A DNA stretch of 36,142 nucleotides, taken from the NCBI GenBank assembly GCA_945863885.1, contig CAMAZY010000027.1:1-36142 (forward strand). The letters are read 5' to 3'. Numbering within the stretch: the stretch's first letter is position 1; each line of letters begins with the position of its first letter. The notes beneath the pieces were generated by a model. It worked only from the letters and a program-made list of their open reading frames with translations, was not told the DNA's origin and did not search any database. This DNA comes from an uncultured Clostridia bacterium. GTDB taxonomy: Bacteria; Bacillota; Clostridia; Oscillospirales; Acutalibacteraceae. Made by a program: the position numbers and the translations under genes. Of the stretch, positions 24,009-32,903 are shown in pieces.

Positions 24009-25550
24009 ATGAAAAAAGCGATTTCAGGCCTTTGCTCAGTTGTAATTATGCTTACTCTGGTTGTTTGCTCGTTTACGGCGTCAGCCGCATCAACGGAAAG
24101 CAACAAACGTGCTGTTTTCGATTTCCTCACCGGGGAGGCGGGCTTCAATTCAGCCGCCGCCTGCGGTATCATGGCAAACATTGAGCATGAATCGAACTTC
24201 GACCCCACAATCGTTGCCAGAGACCGCAACGGCTTATTAAGCGGCGGTCTTTGTATGTGGAACGGAACAAGATTCAAAAGTCTTCAGAATTATTGCTACA
24301 ATAACGGCTACAACTATCTGAGTATCAGCGGACAGCTTCGGTTTCTCATGCATGAATTGAAAACCGACTATTTCAAGCACATTTACAATTATCTTAAAGG
24401 GGTCAGCAACAGCTCGACAGGTGCATACAACGCCGGTTACTACTGGTGCTACTACTTTGAAATTCCGAGCAACCGGGCTTCAAAAGCCTGCGAAAGAGGC
24501 AGCAAGGCATCAAACAAATATTGGCCGGTTTACGGCGGTAAAACCGCTTCACAAAAGCCGGCACAATCAGAGCTGAAGCTTAGCTGTTCGGCGAGCGGAA
24601 AAACCGTCGATATTGAATCCAAGGTGACTTTCAGCTGGTCCGGCGGCAGTTCATCGGTAAAGAATTATTATCTTTGTCTCAAAAAGCCCGGTCAGGACAA
24701 CTACACAAAAATCAGCGTTAACGGCAGTAAAAAATATACCCTCAGCCTCAAAGGCAAAAAGGCCGGAACCTACAAAGCCTATGTAATCGGCAAAAAGGAT
24801 AACGGAAGCAAAACGGGAAGCGCAAGCAAAACCGTCAGCTTCACCGTCAAATGTACAGCGCATAATTACAAAAAGATTTCCTTAAAAAAGCCGACAAAAA
24901 CCGAAAACGGCTACACAACCTACAAATGTCAGAAATGCTCAGCGGTGAAAAAGGTTGCCATTCCGTCCTATAACAAGCAGAATCTCAACAAAGTTTCTCT
25001 TGGCGCACTCAAGGTTTCCTCCGTCTCTTCGAGCAAAATCAAGCTGAAATGGAGTACCGTAAAGGACGCCGACGGCTATCTGATTTATCGGAAAAACGGC
25101 GATTGCTGGAAGCTTGTAAAAGCTGTTTCGGCAAAATATACGTCGTACACCGTAAGCGGTCTCAAATCCAACTCAGGTTACACGTTTCTTGTAAGAGCAT
25201 ACGCAGGCTCGGCGACAGATAAAAACAGCCGTGTCGTTTCGGGATACAAAACCGTCAGTGCACGAACGGCTCCCGCCGCTCCTGTATTGGCCTCTGTCTC
25301 CCGTCCCGAAGAGGGTCAGGTTTCCCTTAAATGGAACAAGTCTTCCGGAGCGGATGGGTATGTTGTATACGGTTGTAATACGCTCAACGGGAAATATAAG
25401 AAGCTTGCCGTTGTCAAGGGCACAAGCTATACGGCAAAAAATCTTACCGGCGGAGACTATATCTATTTAAAAGTCAAGGCCTACAACAAAACTTCCTCGG
25501 GTGTTTTGTATTCGGATTACAGCAAAATCAAATACGCAAAGGTCTTGTAA
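24009..25550 (+). CDS. Secreted phage-tail-type lysozyme with Cys motif and two FN3 domains
   Basis: Extracellular peptidoglycan hydrolase candidate of 513 residues. Signal peptide 1-27 (ending SASAA-type). Residues 32-175 match the phage tail lysozyme fold: FDFLTGEAGFNSAAACGIMA, then NIEHESNF with the probable catalytic Glu, then GGLCMWNG. Next come an Ig-like region (about 180-280), a short Cys motif (PTKTENGYTTYKCQKCS, about 297-313) and two FN3-like domains with the WSTVKDADGYLIY and WNKSSGADGYVVY repeats. GAGGTG precedes ATG 24009. It is monocistronic. It could act in cell separation or on competitors. Confidence 0.85.
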   Translation: MKKAISGLCSVVIMLTLVVCSFTASAASTESNKRAVFDFLTGEAGFNSAAACGIMANIEHESNFDPTIVARDRNGLLSGGLCMWNGTRFKSLQNYCYNNGYNYLSISGQLRFLMHELKTDYFKHIYNYLKGVSNSSTGAYNAGYYWCYYFEIPSNRASKACERGSKASNKYWPVYGGKTASQKPAQSELKLSCSASGKTVDIESKVTFSWSGGSSSVKNYYLCLKKPGQDNYTKISVNGSKKYTLSLKGKKAGTYKAYVIGKKDNGSKTGSASKTVSFTVKCTAHNYKKISLKKPTKTENGYTTYKCQKCSAVKKVAIPSYNKQNLNKVSLGALKVSSVSSSKIKLKWSTVKDADGYLIYRKNGDCWKLVKAVSAKYTSYTVSGLKSNSGYTFLVRAYAGSATDKNSRVVSGYKTVSARTAPAAPVLASVSRPEEGQVSLKWNKSSGADGYVVYGCNTLNGKYKKLAVVKGTSYTAKNLTGGDYIYLKVKAYNKTSSGVLYSDYSKIKYAKVL

Positions 25551-25556
25551 CCAAAA

Positions 25557-25590
25557 AGCCGAACGGAGATTTTCGTTCGGCTGTCGTTTT
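25557..25590 (+). terminator. Intrinsic terminator after the lysozyme gene
   Basis: Nine-bp stem (25557-25565/25574-25582) followed by TTTT. Confidence 0.75.
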
Positions 25591-25601
25591 GTCAACAGCA
25601 A

Positions 25602-25626
25602 AGCCCCGCTCAAAGAGCGGGGCTTT
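25602..25626. terminator. Bidirectional GC-rich hairpin
   Basis: Ten-bp perfect arms (25602-25611/25615-25624), loop aaa. Short T-run on the + side; it lies between the convergent lysozyme and Usp-like genes. Confidence 0.65.
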
Positions 25627-25678
25627 GCCTCAGAGAGAAAAAAATGAAAAAACAAATCGCAAAAGATGAGGTGGCTGC

Positions 25679-26104
25679 TCACCCTTTACAAACTGGCTGG
25701 CTGGATTCAAAGGGGAGGATATTGTATACCTTTTCCCCGTCTATCATACTGATAGGCAATTCGGGCAATAAAAGATGAATCAGGGATATAAAGCCGTTAC
25801 TCCCCTCGCCCGGGTAACCTGTTACAAGAAGCATCGGCTTTGTTTTCGCAATATGTGCAGCAACGGTCAAAGTGGGATCATCGCTGAAATATACTGCCAT
25901 GTCACCGCCCGCACTTTTTGCATACTGATGAAGTCTGTCTAAAATTTCACAGTTGCTGCGGTTATCAAACCCGTCAATCGGGAGGACCGAAACGACCTCG
26001 AGGTCGGCTTCGTTTTCGTCGGCAATTGTGCGTCCTGCGTCAATCAGCTTTTCGGAAGATTGCTGCGCTGTTACACACACAAGAACGGTTGATTTATCGT
26101 CCAT
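25679..26104 (-). CDS. UspA-like / universal-stress-type domain protein
   Basis: Cytoplasmic protein of 141 residues with an alpha/beta fold. The N-terminus (STVLVCVTAQQSSEKLIDAG) resembles the Usp-like domain of KdpD and stand-alone Usp proteins. The usual ATP-binding GxxG(9)GS motif is not obvious, though a GYPGEGSNGF segment occurs near residue 97. GGAGG lies 9 nt before ATG 26104. No functional neighbour; role in stress is only inferred from family. Confidence 0.65.
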   Translation of the reverse strand: MDDKSTVLVCVTAQQSSEKLIDAGRTIADENEADLEVVSVLPIDGFDNRSNCEILDRLHQYAKSAGGDMAVYFSDDPTLTVAAHIAKTKPMLLVTGYPGEGSNGFISLIHLLLPELPISMIDGEKVYNILPFESSQPVCKG

Positions 26105-26236
26105 GTCGGCTAACCTCCTTTTGTGATTTCATCATAATCAAAGTACCTAAAGGCAACTTAAAACCGGACTTTAAATATACTTAAGTCAGTAAATCTAATA
26201 TTTTGTTCATAGCGTGTTCATTTTAATTCTGAATTG

Positions 26237-26265
26237 TTGACAAAATGTTAAACCTGTTGTATGAT
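26237..26265 (+). promoter_or_regulatory. Promoter of the epimerase-like gene
   Basis: Perfect TTGACA (26237-26242) and TATGAT (26260-26265), 17-nt spacer. Confidence 0.75.
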
Positions 26266-26311
26266 ATAGGCGTATATTAACGGCTTTCAGCCGATACAGG
26301 AGGATGTTAAC

Positions 26312-27334
26312 ATGAACGTATTTATGGTAGGCGGAACCGGTCTTCTCGGTTGTGAAGCCGCTACTTGCCTTATCAAAAAAGGTCACAAGGTCACTTCCGT
26401 TGCTCTTCCCCCGCTTCCCGAGGGAGCACCGATTCCCGAAGAAATGGAAATCATTTTCTGCGACATCAACAAGAAATCCGACGAAGAGCTTGAAGAGCTG
26501 TTAAAGGGCAACGACGTTTTCATCTATGCCGCCGGCGTTGACGAAAGAGTAGAATTTCCGGCTCCCGTTCTCGAGTATTATCACAAGTATAATATCGCTC
26601 CTCTTGAAAGACTTTTCCCGATCTGTAAGAAGGTCGGCGTAAAAAGAGCAGTCGTTCTCGGCTCCTACTTTGCTTACCTTGCAAAGGAAAGACCCGACAT
26701 GAAGCTTACCGAAAAGAACAAGTATTTCAAGTCAAGAGTCATGCAGGAGGAATGCTGTGAATCCTTCGCAGACGACAACTTCAGCGTTGCCGTTCTTGAG
26801 CTTCCGTACATTTTCGGCACTCAGCCCGGCAGAAAGCCCGTCTGGACGATTCTGATTGAACAGCTTGCTTTCATGGACAAGTGGCCGTTCACGATGTATC
26901 CGAAGGGAGGCACCGCCATGCTCACCTGCCGTCAGGTCGGTCAGGCAATCGCAGGCGCCGCCGAAAGACAGAAGGCCGGCTTTGAAGCGATTCCTATCGG
27001 TATGTACAACATGAAGTGGACCGAATTCCTTTCCATCGTTTACGGAGCAAGAGGAATGGGCTATGACAGAAAGATCGTCGGCGTTGCTCCCTGGATGATG
27101 AAGATGGGCATGATCAAAGCCGTCAAGGACTACAAAAAGAGAAACATCGACTCCGGTATCGATCCGTTCAACCTTCCGTACGTTATGGATCTTGACCTGT
27201 TCATCAACAACGCTTACTGCAAGGCACTCGGCGTTGAAGAGGACGACATCGAAGCCGCTATTGCCGATTCCATCAAGGTTTCCGAGGCTTCCTATAACGG
27301 AACCGTCAAGCTTCTTGACATGAAGGGCGAATAA
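26312..27334 (+). CDS. NAD-dependent epimerase/dehydratase (atypical SDR)
   Basis: Soluble Rossmann-fold protein of 340 residues. The nucleotide loop is MVGGTGLLGCEAA at the very N-terminus. The usual YxxxK of extended SDRs is replaced by a less clear KYFKSRVMQEE region near residue 135, so activity as a classical epimerase is uncertain. AGGAGG precedes ATG 26312. Codon use is strongly biased (Phe TTC, Lys AAG), which may mean high expression. Substrate unknown. Confidence 0.82.
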   Translation: MNVFMVGGTGLLGCEAATCLIKKGHKVTSVALPPLPEGAPIPEEMEIIFCDINKKSDEELEELLKGNDVFIYAAGVDERVEFPAPVLEYYHKYNIAPLERLFPICKKVGVKRAVVLGSYFAYLAKERPDMKLTEKNKYFKSRVMQEECCESFADDNFSVAVLELPYIFGTQPGRKPVWTILIEQLAFMDKWPFTMYPKGGTAMLTCRQVGQAIAGAAERQKAGFEAIPIGMYNMKWTEFLSIVYGARGMGYDRKIVGVAPWMMKMGMIKAVKDYKKRNIDSGIDPFNLPYVMDLDLFINNAYCKALGVEEDDIEAAIADSIKVSEASYNGTVKLLDMKGE

Positions 27335-27366
27335 TCCGGTTTCTCTTTACGGTTCATCAAAATAAT

Positions 27367-27403
27367 AATCCGCTTGAAGATTCTTCTTCAGGCGGATTTT
27401 TTT
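27367..27403 (+). terminator. Intrinsic terminator after the epimerase-like gene
   Basis: Fourteen-bp stem (27367-27380/27385-27398, one G-T pair) and a seven-T run. Confidence 0.88.
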
Positions 27404-27464
27404 GATAACCTCAACTCTGTCTTGCGGGTGCTTCGAGAGCTTTCACATCACCCCATTTATATAA

Positions 27465-27493
27465 GAAACGGACGTCTTGAAGCCGTCCGTTTC
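27465..27493 (-). terminator. Terminator-like hairpin after the beta-helix gene
   Basis: Nine-bp perfect arms (27465-27473/27485-27493) 15 bp beyond the stop on the - strand, with only a weak T-tract. Confidence 0.5.
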
Positions 27494-27507
27494 GTGCTTT
27501 TCAGTTA

Positions 27508-29187
27508 TCAGGTCAAGTCCTTAATTTCTCCGTTCCAGAACTTCATGTCCGGACAGCAAGTAATTCTTTTGTGAAGAATCTTAGAGAGCAACGTGCAAAG
27601 ATATCGTACTACCTTTGAGAAGATATTATTCCTGTGACAGATGCACGAGCAGTCGCTCACATAGTCTGCGCCGCATTCGTCGCATTTTCCGTCACCGTCC
27701 GTATCGGTGTGAATCCCGGTAGCCGGTATCACCTCAACGGGCGTGATAACCGCACCGCAGTCTTCGCAAATTATGCCCTCTGTGGAGCCCGGCTTGTCAC
27801 AAGTCGGATCAACGGCGGGAATGACTGCAACGGCAGAATGTGCGCTTTCGGGAGCCTCCGTTCCGAGTGCCGGAAGCTCCGCTCCGGTTTCTTCCAAAGC
27901 ACCGCAGTCCTCGCAGTAAACATCGCCGGAGTATCCGCTTTGTGAGCAGGTGGCAGCCTTATATCCTTCGGTTCGTGTATTGTCGGTATGATTGTCGGGA
28001 TTTACAGGAAGAGTCAGCACCGACTCGTCCCAGAACTCCATATATCCGCCGGGGTAGTCGCCCTTGAGAAGCTTTACACCGCAGTCACATACATAATAAT
28101 CGGAAGCACCCTGTGAAACGCAGGTTGCCGCCGTTCCCGGCACAAGCGTAAAATCCTTATGCTCATGCTCGTCAAGGCTGTTGACAACCAATTCGCTATT
28201 GGCGATTTCGTAACCGGTAATTCCGTCGGCGGAACAGTCATGAGCGGTTGCTCCGTAAATGACCCAATATCTGCCGTAGCCGCCGAAATAGTAATAATTG
28301 TAATCAATGCCCTGACTCTTTGCATAGTCACGATACAGACCGTGCACTCTTTCGCCGCTTCCGATACAGCTCGCCGCCGAGCCGTCACAGGTAACCGTCA
28401 CGTCAAGCGTCACATAAACATCTCTTTCCGGGTAAAGCGGAACAAAAGTATCGTTTACAACCGTTACATTCGAGTAATCCAGTTTGGCCGCCCGCTTGAT
28501 AAGTCCGGCTATACCGCCGGCATTATAAGTTCCTACAACAGTATTATTCTCGGCGTTAATGTTACGGAACGTCAGGTCTGCCGATGTGTCATTGTTAAGT
28601 CCTAAAATCATTCCGACCTTGCCGTAGCCCGTGACCTTTGAATTTTTCACGGTAATGTTTTCGAAAACCGCTTTTACAACAACGTTGCCGAGAATCACAG
28701 CACTGCCGTTGATGTAAGGCGAGCCCATCACCGCATCTTCAACCGTCAGGTCTTTCACCGTAACATAGTTTGCGGTAGCAATCAGACCGCAATAAAACGG
28801 GCTGTTTGACGCAACGGTAACGCTCGGTTGTCTTATCGTATGACCGTTACCATCAAGCGTAAACATTTTCGTCTTTTGCTGCGGGCGGATTGACGTCAGC
28901 GCAATCAGATTCATATCTATATCCGCATTCAAAACGATCTTCGTGACGATTGAACCGGACGCATTGGCTAAAGAAACCGCCTTGCAGTAACCATCTGCTG
29001 TATTGACGGTCACCGTTGCACCTTCATCGGACAAAATATAATCGGTTCCCTCAACAGCCGCATTCAGACACTCCGAAAAGCTTGTTCCGGTTACAAGGGA
29101 AAACGGTGTATCCTCTGCCGCCGCCATAGTCGACATCATGCCGAAAACCATAAGCACGCAAAGAAATACGGAAACTACTTTTTTCAT
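27508..29187 (-). CDS. Secreted beta-helix-like protein with Cys-rich repeats and CxCxCH tail
   Basis: Extracellular protein of 559 residues. Signal peptide 1-25 (ending MAAAE). Residues about 70-260 look like a right-handed beta-helix (LDGNGHTI, NYVTVKDLTVED, ENITVKNSKVTG, YNAGGIAGLI). Residues 340-500 hold several repeated Cys pairs (YYVCDCG, VYCEDCGA, IICEDCGA) and a DTDGDGKCDECG segment that looks calcium- or metal-binding. The end (about 510-559) has CSCICH, a hydrophobic stretch VVRYLCTLLSKILHK and a final CC. No LPxTG is seen. Likely surface adhesin or binding protein (inference). Confidence 0.75.
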   Translation of the reverse strand: MKKVVSVFLCVLMVFGMMSTMAAAEDTPFSLVTGTSFSECLNAAVEGTDYILSDEGATVTVNTADGYCKAVSLANASGSIVTKIVLNADIDMNLIALTSIRPQQKTKMFTLDGNGHTIRQPSVTVASNSPFYCGLIATANYVTVKDLTVEDAVMGSPYINGSAVILGNVVVKAVFENITVKNSKVTGYGKVGMILGLNNDTSADLTFRNINAENNTVVGTYNAGGIAGLIKRAAKLDYSNVTVVNDTFVPLYPERDVYVTLDVTVTCDGSAASCIGSGERVHGLYRDYAKSQGIDYNYYYFGGYGRYWVIYGATAHDCSADGITGYEIANSELVVNSLDEHEHKDFTLVPGTAATCVSQGASDYYVCDCGVKLLKGDYPGGYMEFWDESVLTLPVNPDNHTDNTRTEGYKAATCSQSGYSGDVYCEDCGALEETGAELPALGTEAPESAHSAVAVIPAVDPTCDKPGSTEGIICEDCGAVITPVEVIPATGIHTDTDGDGKCDECGADYVSDCSCICHRNNIFSKVVRYLCTLLSKILHKRITCCPDMKFWNGEIKDLT

Positions 29188-29216
29188 TGAATTGTACCTC
29201 CTGACTTTTTTGTATC

Positions 29217-29244
29217 ATTATATTATTTTTTCGACAAAAATCAA
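29217..29244 (-). promoter_or_regulatory. Promoter of the beta-helix gene
   Basis: TTGATT (29239-29244) and TATAAT (29217-29222), 16-nt spacer. Confidence 0.55.
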
Positions 29245-29406
29245 CCGTTTTATTATCGATATTACAAAATTATGAAATTTCAGCCTTTTGTTTAATTTTT
29301 ATACGAATCGAACAATGAAACCGGGCGATTTGCACAAATCTTCCGGTTGTATTTTGACTTTTTCAACAGTTCCTTTCAAAAATATTACTTTGACAAAGGC
29401 TGTTTT

Positions 29407-32043
29407 TTATGCAAGCGGGAAGCTAACCGATGCGGTAAACGTGTCGCCTGCTATATCAAGTCCGAGCGTTCCGCCCTGAAGCTCGGTCAGGCTTTTGGCA
29501 ATCGACAGCCCGAGACCGCTTCCCTCGCTTGAACGGGATTCGTCCCCTCTGACAAAGCGTGCGGTAAGCTCGCTTGCGGGGATATTGAGCGCATTTTCCG
29601 AAACGTTGCGAAGCGTGATGTCGCCGCTTTGCGTACTCTTTGACACCGTGACGTACACTCTCGTTCCGGTCATGGCGTACTTTTTGATGTTGCAGAAAAG
29701 ATTGTCCAGCACACGGTAGCAAAGCTTGCTGTCCGCAAGAATCAGCACGTCCTTCGCTTTTTCGTCAAAGACAAGCTTTAAGTTCCTGCTTTCGAATTCG
29801 TCGGCATATTCGCCGCAAAGCTGTCTTGTCAGTTCGTTGAGACTGACTTGAATCAGTTCCACGTTGATACTGCCCGTAGAAGCCTTTGACGCTTCGACGA
29901 GATCTTCAATCAGCTTCTTGAGCCGTGCGCTCTTTTCGCCTAAGACCTGAATATACCCTCTTGCCGTTTCGTCCTGAATGTCACAGCGTGAAAGCAGGTC
30001 GGTATAATTGATAATCGATGTCAGCGGCGTTTTCAGGTCGTGCGACACATTCGTAATCAGTTCGGTCTTTGTCCGCTGTTCCCGGACGGCGTTTTCAACG
30101 GCGACTTTCAGTCCGTCCCGAAGCGCATTGACGTCCTCGGCGTACTTTTTAACGGTGCCGTTCATGTTGGTTGTATCCACCGTCACATCGTAGTTACCGT
30201 TGCGGATTTCGTTCAGGGCGTAGAAAATCTTGCGAAGCGAAGTGAAATACCGGAACGCATAAATCACACAGTAAACGTCATATCCCAAAAGTGCAAGCGT
30301 AAGCGGGAAGCTCAACAGAGCCACATCGTGAAGCAGGAGAATCAGCAAGAAACCGACGGCATTCGGTAAAGCCAGATAAAGTCCGGCTTTTTTTAACACA
30401 TCCTTGACGATGTCACGGTATTCCTGCGGCTCGGCGTCATACCTCGCCTTGTGTTTTTTTATCGGGTCGGCGATTTTTCGAAGCAGCCAAACAACAAACA
30501 GATTTTTAACAAGCGTATGGTTTTTGATGTGCCGTGAAAGATACATCAGCAGGTCAATCAGCAGTGCGGCTATCAGTCCGGCAAGAAGTGACAGCAGAAT
30601 TGCGCCCGGCTGATTTTTCCCAAAAATACCGACACACCGTTCGTCTATCGCACCACCTACAAACAGGGTTCCGAGCCAGATAAGACCGCATATCAGTCCG
30701 CCGTTGATTGCGATTCTCAGAAGCGTAAAGATTTTATCCGTTTTCATCATGTGAACTTCATCGTCAATACCGTTTCTACCGGCATTCACAACAAGTACGA
30801 CCGTGCAGGCGATAAAGCCTAACAGACAGATGATACCAACCGCAAAAGCGGCGTTTGCCGAAGAAGAAAAGCTTTCATAGCTTTCGACAATCGAACTGAA
30901 AGCGTCTTCTCCGCCGCCGAGCGTTTCGTCAAAGGCGAGATACATTCTGTAATCGCCGAGCAGCGTCCGATCGACCTCATAGTCGGAATGCCTGAAGTTG
31001 ATAACCGCGTTGCTGTCCTTCGGAACGCCTTTTCCGTTCGTCCATTCTTCGGTTCCGAAATCAAAACTTGCGTTATAGTCATAGGCAAGAAACGCTTTTT
31101 CCACCGTTTTTTCGTCAAGCTTTCCCGGCATATTCGTGACAACTTCACCGGTCTTTTTGTTAAAGAGGGCATAATACATATTTTTGTATTCGCTGAGCGC
31201 ACTTTTCTCCCGCTGCGCCGAATTGGCAAAATAGGAATAGCTGTCGTAGTTTTCAAACCCCGAATCGCCGGACAGATAGGCAACCGTACTTACAGGCTCC
31301 ACCGTCAGCGCATACCAGCCGTCAAAGTATTCACCGTCGCACTGTGCGTTACAGATATACACGGCGGCGTCACTGTTTTTCGGAAGTTTTGATTTGAGCG
31401 AAGCAGGAAGAGCCGTTTCAATACAATTATGCGTCCCCGTTTCATCGTCACGGTAATACGTCCCGGAAACGGTCGTCGAAACAACCGGAACCGTGACATC
31501 ATCGGGCATATAGGTCGTGGCGACCTCATCGTCGTCATCAAAGTATTCCTCTTCGTCAATAAAACAGCCCTCAACATAGTCAAAAAGCAGTCCGTGATAT
31601 TTCAAAGAGCAGTCGCCGATTTTTTCAAGACGGAAGCAGCCCTGAAAATACCGGTCAAAAAAGCTGTAATACGAAAGTCCCTGTAAATCGTCAACAATAC
31701 TCTCTTTGGCTGCTTGTTCAACAGACTTCCGGTAGGCTTCGTACGCTTTTTTGCTTCCGTCCCCGAACACAACAGAGGAAGAAATCGCCGTCGAGATAAA
31801 CTTCTCTTTTTCGCGGTAAAACATATCGCTTTCGGTCAGCCGGAAATTCTTCCCGAACTGAAGATAATCCGAGACACAATCCTGCGCCGCATAGTACAAA
31901 TAACGTCCGCTTTCCGTCCGTGCACTGTCCATGACAGTAACCAAAAAATTGTACCCGGTCAGAAACCCCGTAAAAACAAAAATAACGGCAAGAAGAAAAC
32001 AGACGGTTTTAATGATTGCTGATTTTTTCGATTTTGTAGCCAA
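29407..32043 (-). CDS. Sensor histidine kinase with large extracellular domain
   Basis: Two-component sensor of 878 residues. One N-terminal membrane segment (10-31), a large outside domain (about 35-395) with an acidic stretch DEEEYFDDDDE (163-173) and several Cys, then about five more membrane segments (398-598), a HAMP-like linker, HisKA with H668 in NVSHDLKTPL, and HATPase with DNLFCNIKKY and GSGLGLSIAK. TTG start at 32043 with AGGTGG upstream. It overlaps the response regulator gene by 35 bp, so the pair is translated together. The ligand is unknown; acidic residues may bind a cation or peptide (inference). Confidence 0.92.
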   Translation of the reverse strand: MATKSKKSAIIKTVCFLLAVIFVFTGFLTGYNFLVTVMDSARTESGRYLYYAAQDCVSDYLQFGKNFRLTESDMFYREKEKFISTAISSSVVFGDGSKKAYEAYRKSVEQAAKESIVDDLQGLSYYSFFDRYFQGCFRLEKIGDCSLKYHGLLFDYVEGCFIDEEEYFDDDDEVATTYMPDDVTVPVVSTTVSGTYYRDDETGTHNCIETALPASLKSKLPKNSDAAVYICNAQCDGEYFDGWYALTVEPVSTVAYLSGDSGFENYDSYSYFANSAQREKSALSEYKNMYYALFNKKTGEVVTNMPGKLDEKTVEKAFLAYDYNASFDFGTEEWTNGKGVPKDSNAVINFRHSDYEVDRTLLGDYRMYLAFDETLGGGEDAFSSIVESYESFSSSANAAFAVGIICLLGFIACTVVLVVNAGRNGIDDEVHMMKTDKIFTLLRIAINGGLICGLIWLGTLFVGGAIDERCVGIFGKNQPGAILLSLLAGLIAALLIDLLMYLSRHIKNHTLVKNLFVVWLLRKIADPIKKHKARYDAEPQEYRDIVKDVLKKAGLYLALPNAVGFLLILLLHDVALLSFPLTLALLGYDVYCVIYAFRYFTSLRKIFYALNEIRNGNYDVTVDTTNMNGTVKKYAEDVNALRDGLKVAVENAVREQRTKTELITNVSHDLKTPLTSIINYTDLLSRCDIQDETARGYIQVLGEKSARLKKLIEDLVEASKASTGSINVELIQVSLNELTRQLCGEYADEFESRNLKLVFDEKAKDVLILADSKLCYRVLDNLFCNIKKYAMTGTRVYVTVSKSTQSGDITLRNVSENALNIPASELTARFVRGDESRSSEGSGLGLSIAKSLTELQGGTLGLDIAGDTFTASVSFPLA

Positions 32044-32707
32044 TGCCCCACACCACCTTTAAATAAGTCGGATTTTTTGTGTCAAACTCGATTTTTTCAC
32101 GGATTCTGCGGATATGCACGGTAACCGTCTTTTCGGAGGCAAAAGCGTCCTCATGCCACACGTTTTCGTAAATCTGCGCCGAGGAAAGCGTTCTGCCGAG
32201 GTTTTGCATGAGATACTCGACAATCTTGTATTCCGTTGCCGTCAGCCGTACCTCTTCGCCGTCAACGGTGACGATTTTTGCGTTCGTGTCGATCGAAAGT
32301 CCGCCCGTTGTAATCACGCCCTGGCTTTTCGCAAGAGAACCGAGAGAGACGTAGCGTCTGATCTGTGACTTGACTCTTGCAACAAGTTCAAGAGGATTGA
32401 ACGGCTTTGTGACGTAATCGTCCGCTCCGAAGCCGAGCCCGGCGATCTTGTCGGTGTCTTCGCTTTTCGCCGAAAGAAAGATAATCGGGACGTTGCTTTG
32501 CTCCCGGATTTTCACCGTCGCCTTGATTCCGTCCATGACCGGCATCATGACATCCATAATAATACAATGAATCTCATTTTCGTTCATCTTTTCGATCGCC
32601 TGACTGCCGTTAAAAGCGGTAACGACGCCGTAGCCTTGCGCTTTAAGATAAATTTCAATCGAATCGACGATCGCTTTGTCGTCGTCACAAACAAGAACAT
32701 TGACCAT
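32009..32707 (-). CDS. OmpR/PhoB family response regulator
   Basis: Cytoplasmic regulator of 232 residues: receiver domain 1-120 with acidic pocket DDD (8-10), phospho-acceptor D52 in CIIMDVMMP and K101 in DDYVTKPFNP, and a winged-helix DNA-binding domain (130-228) with TVTVHIRRIREKIE. AAGGAG precedes ATG 32707. Partner of the downstream kinase. No target site could be assigned. Confidence 0.95.
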   Translation of the reverse strand: MVNVLVCDDDKAIVDSIEIYLKAQGYGVVTAFNGSQAIEKMNENEIHCIIMDVMMPVMDGIKATVKIREQSNVPIIFLSAKSEDTDKIAGLGFGADDYVTKPFNPLELVARVKSQIRRYVSLGSLAKSQGVITTGGLSIDTNAKIVTVDGEEVRLTATEYKIVEYLMQNLGRTLSSAQIYENVWHEDAFASEKTVTVHIRRIREKIEFDTKNPTYLKVVWGIGYKIEKISNH

Positions 32708-32784
32708 CTTTTTCTCTCCTTACAATCCGTGTTTCGGTCTGACAATCCAATTATAAAAAGCGGAAATAACAAATCGCTTTCGTA

Positions 32785-32813
32785 ATTATAACAGATTTCT
32801 TACAATTTGAAAA
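32785..32813 (-). promoter_or_regulatory. Possible promoter of the two-component operon
   Basis: Perfect TATAAT (32785-32790) with a weak TTTTCA (32808-32813), 17-nt spacer. The weak -35 may imply activator dependence. Confidence 0.45.
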
Positions 32814-32853
32814 CCGGAAGCATTATTTTCCCGTGTATCGGAAGGACATAATC

Positions 32854-32881
32854 TTGACTATATTGCCGGGCGGTGTATAAT
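32854..32881 (+). promoter_or_regulatory. Promoter of the chagasin-like gene
   Basis: TTGACT (32854-32859) and TATAAT (32876-32881), 16-nt spacer. Confidence 0.7.
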
Positions 32882-32903
32882 AAAACAGAAAGGAGGAAAG
32901 TTT

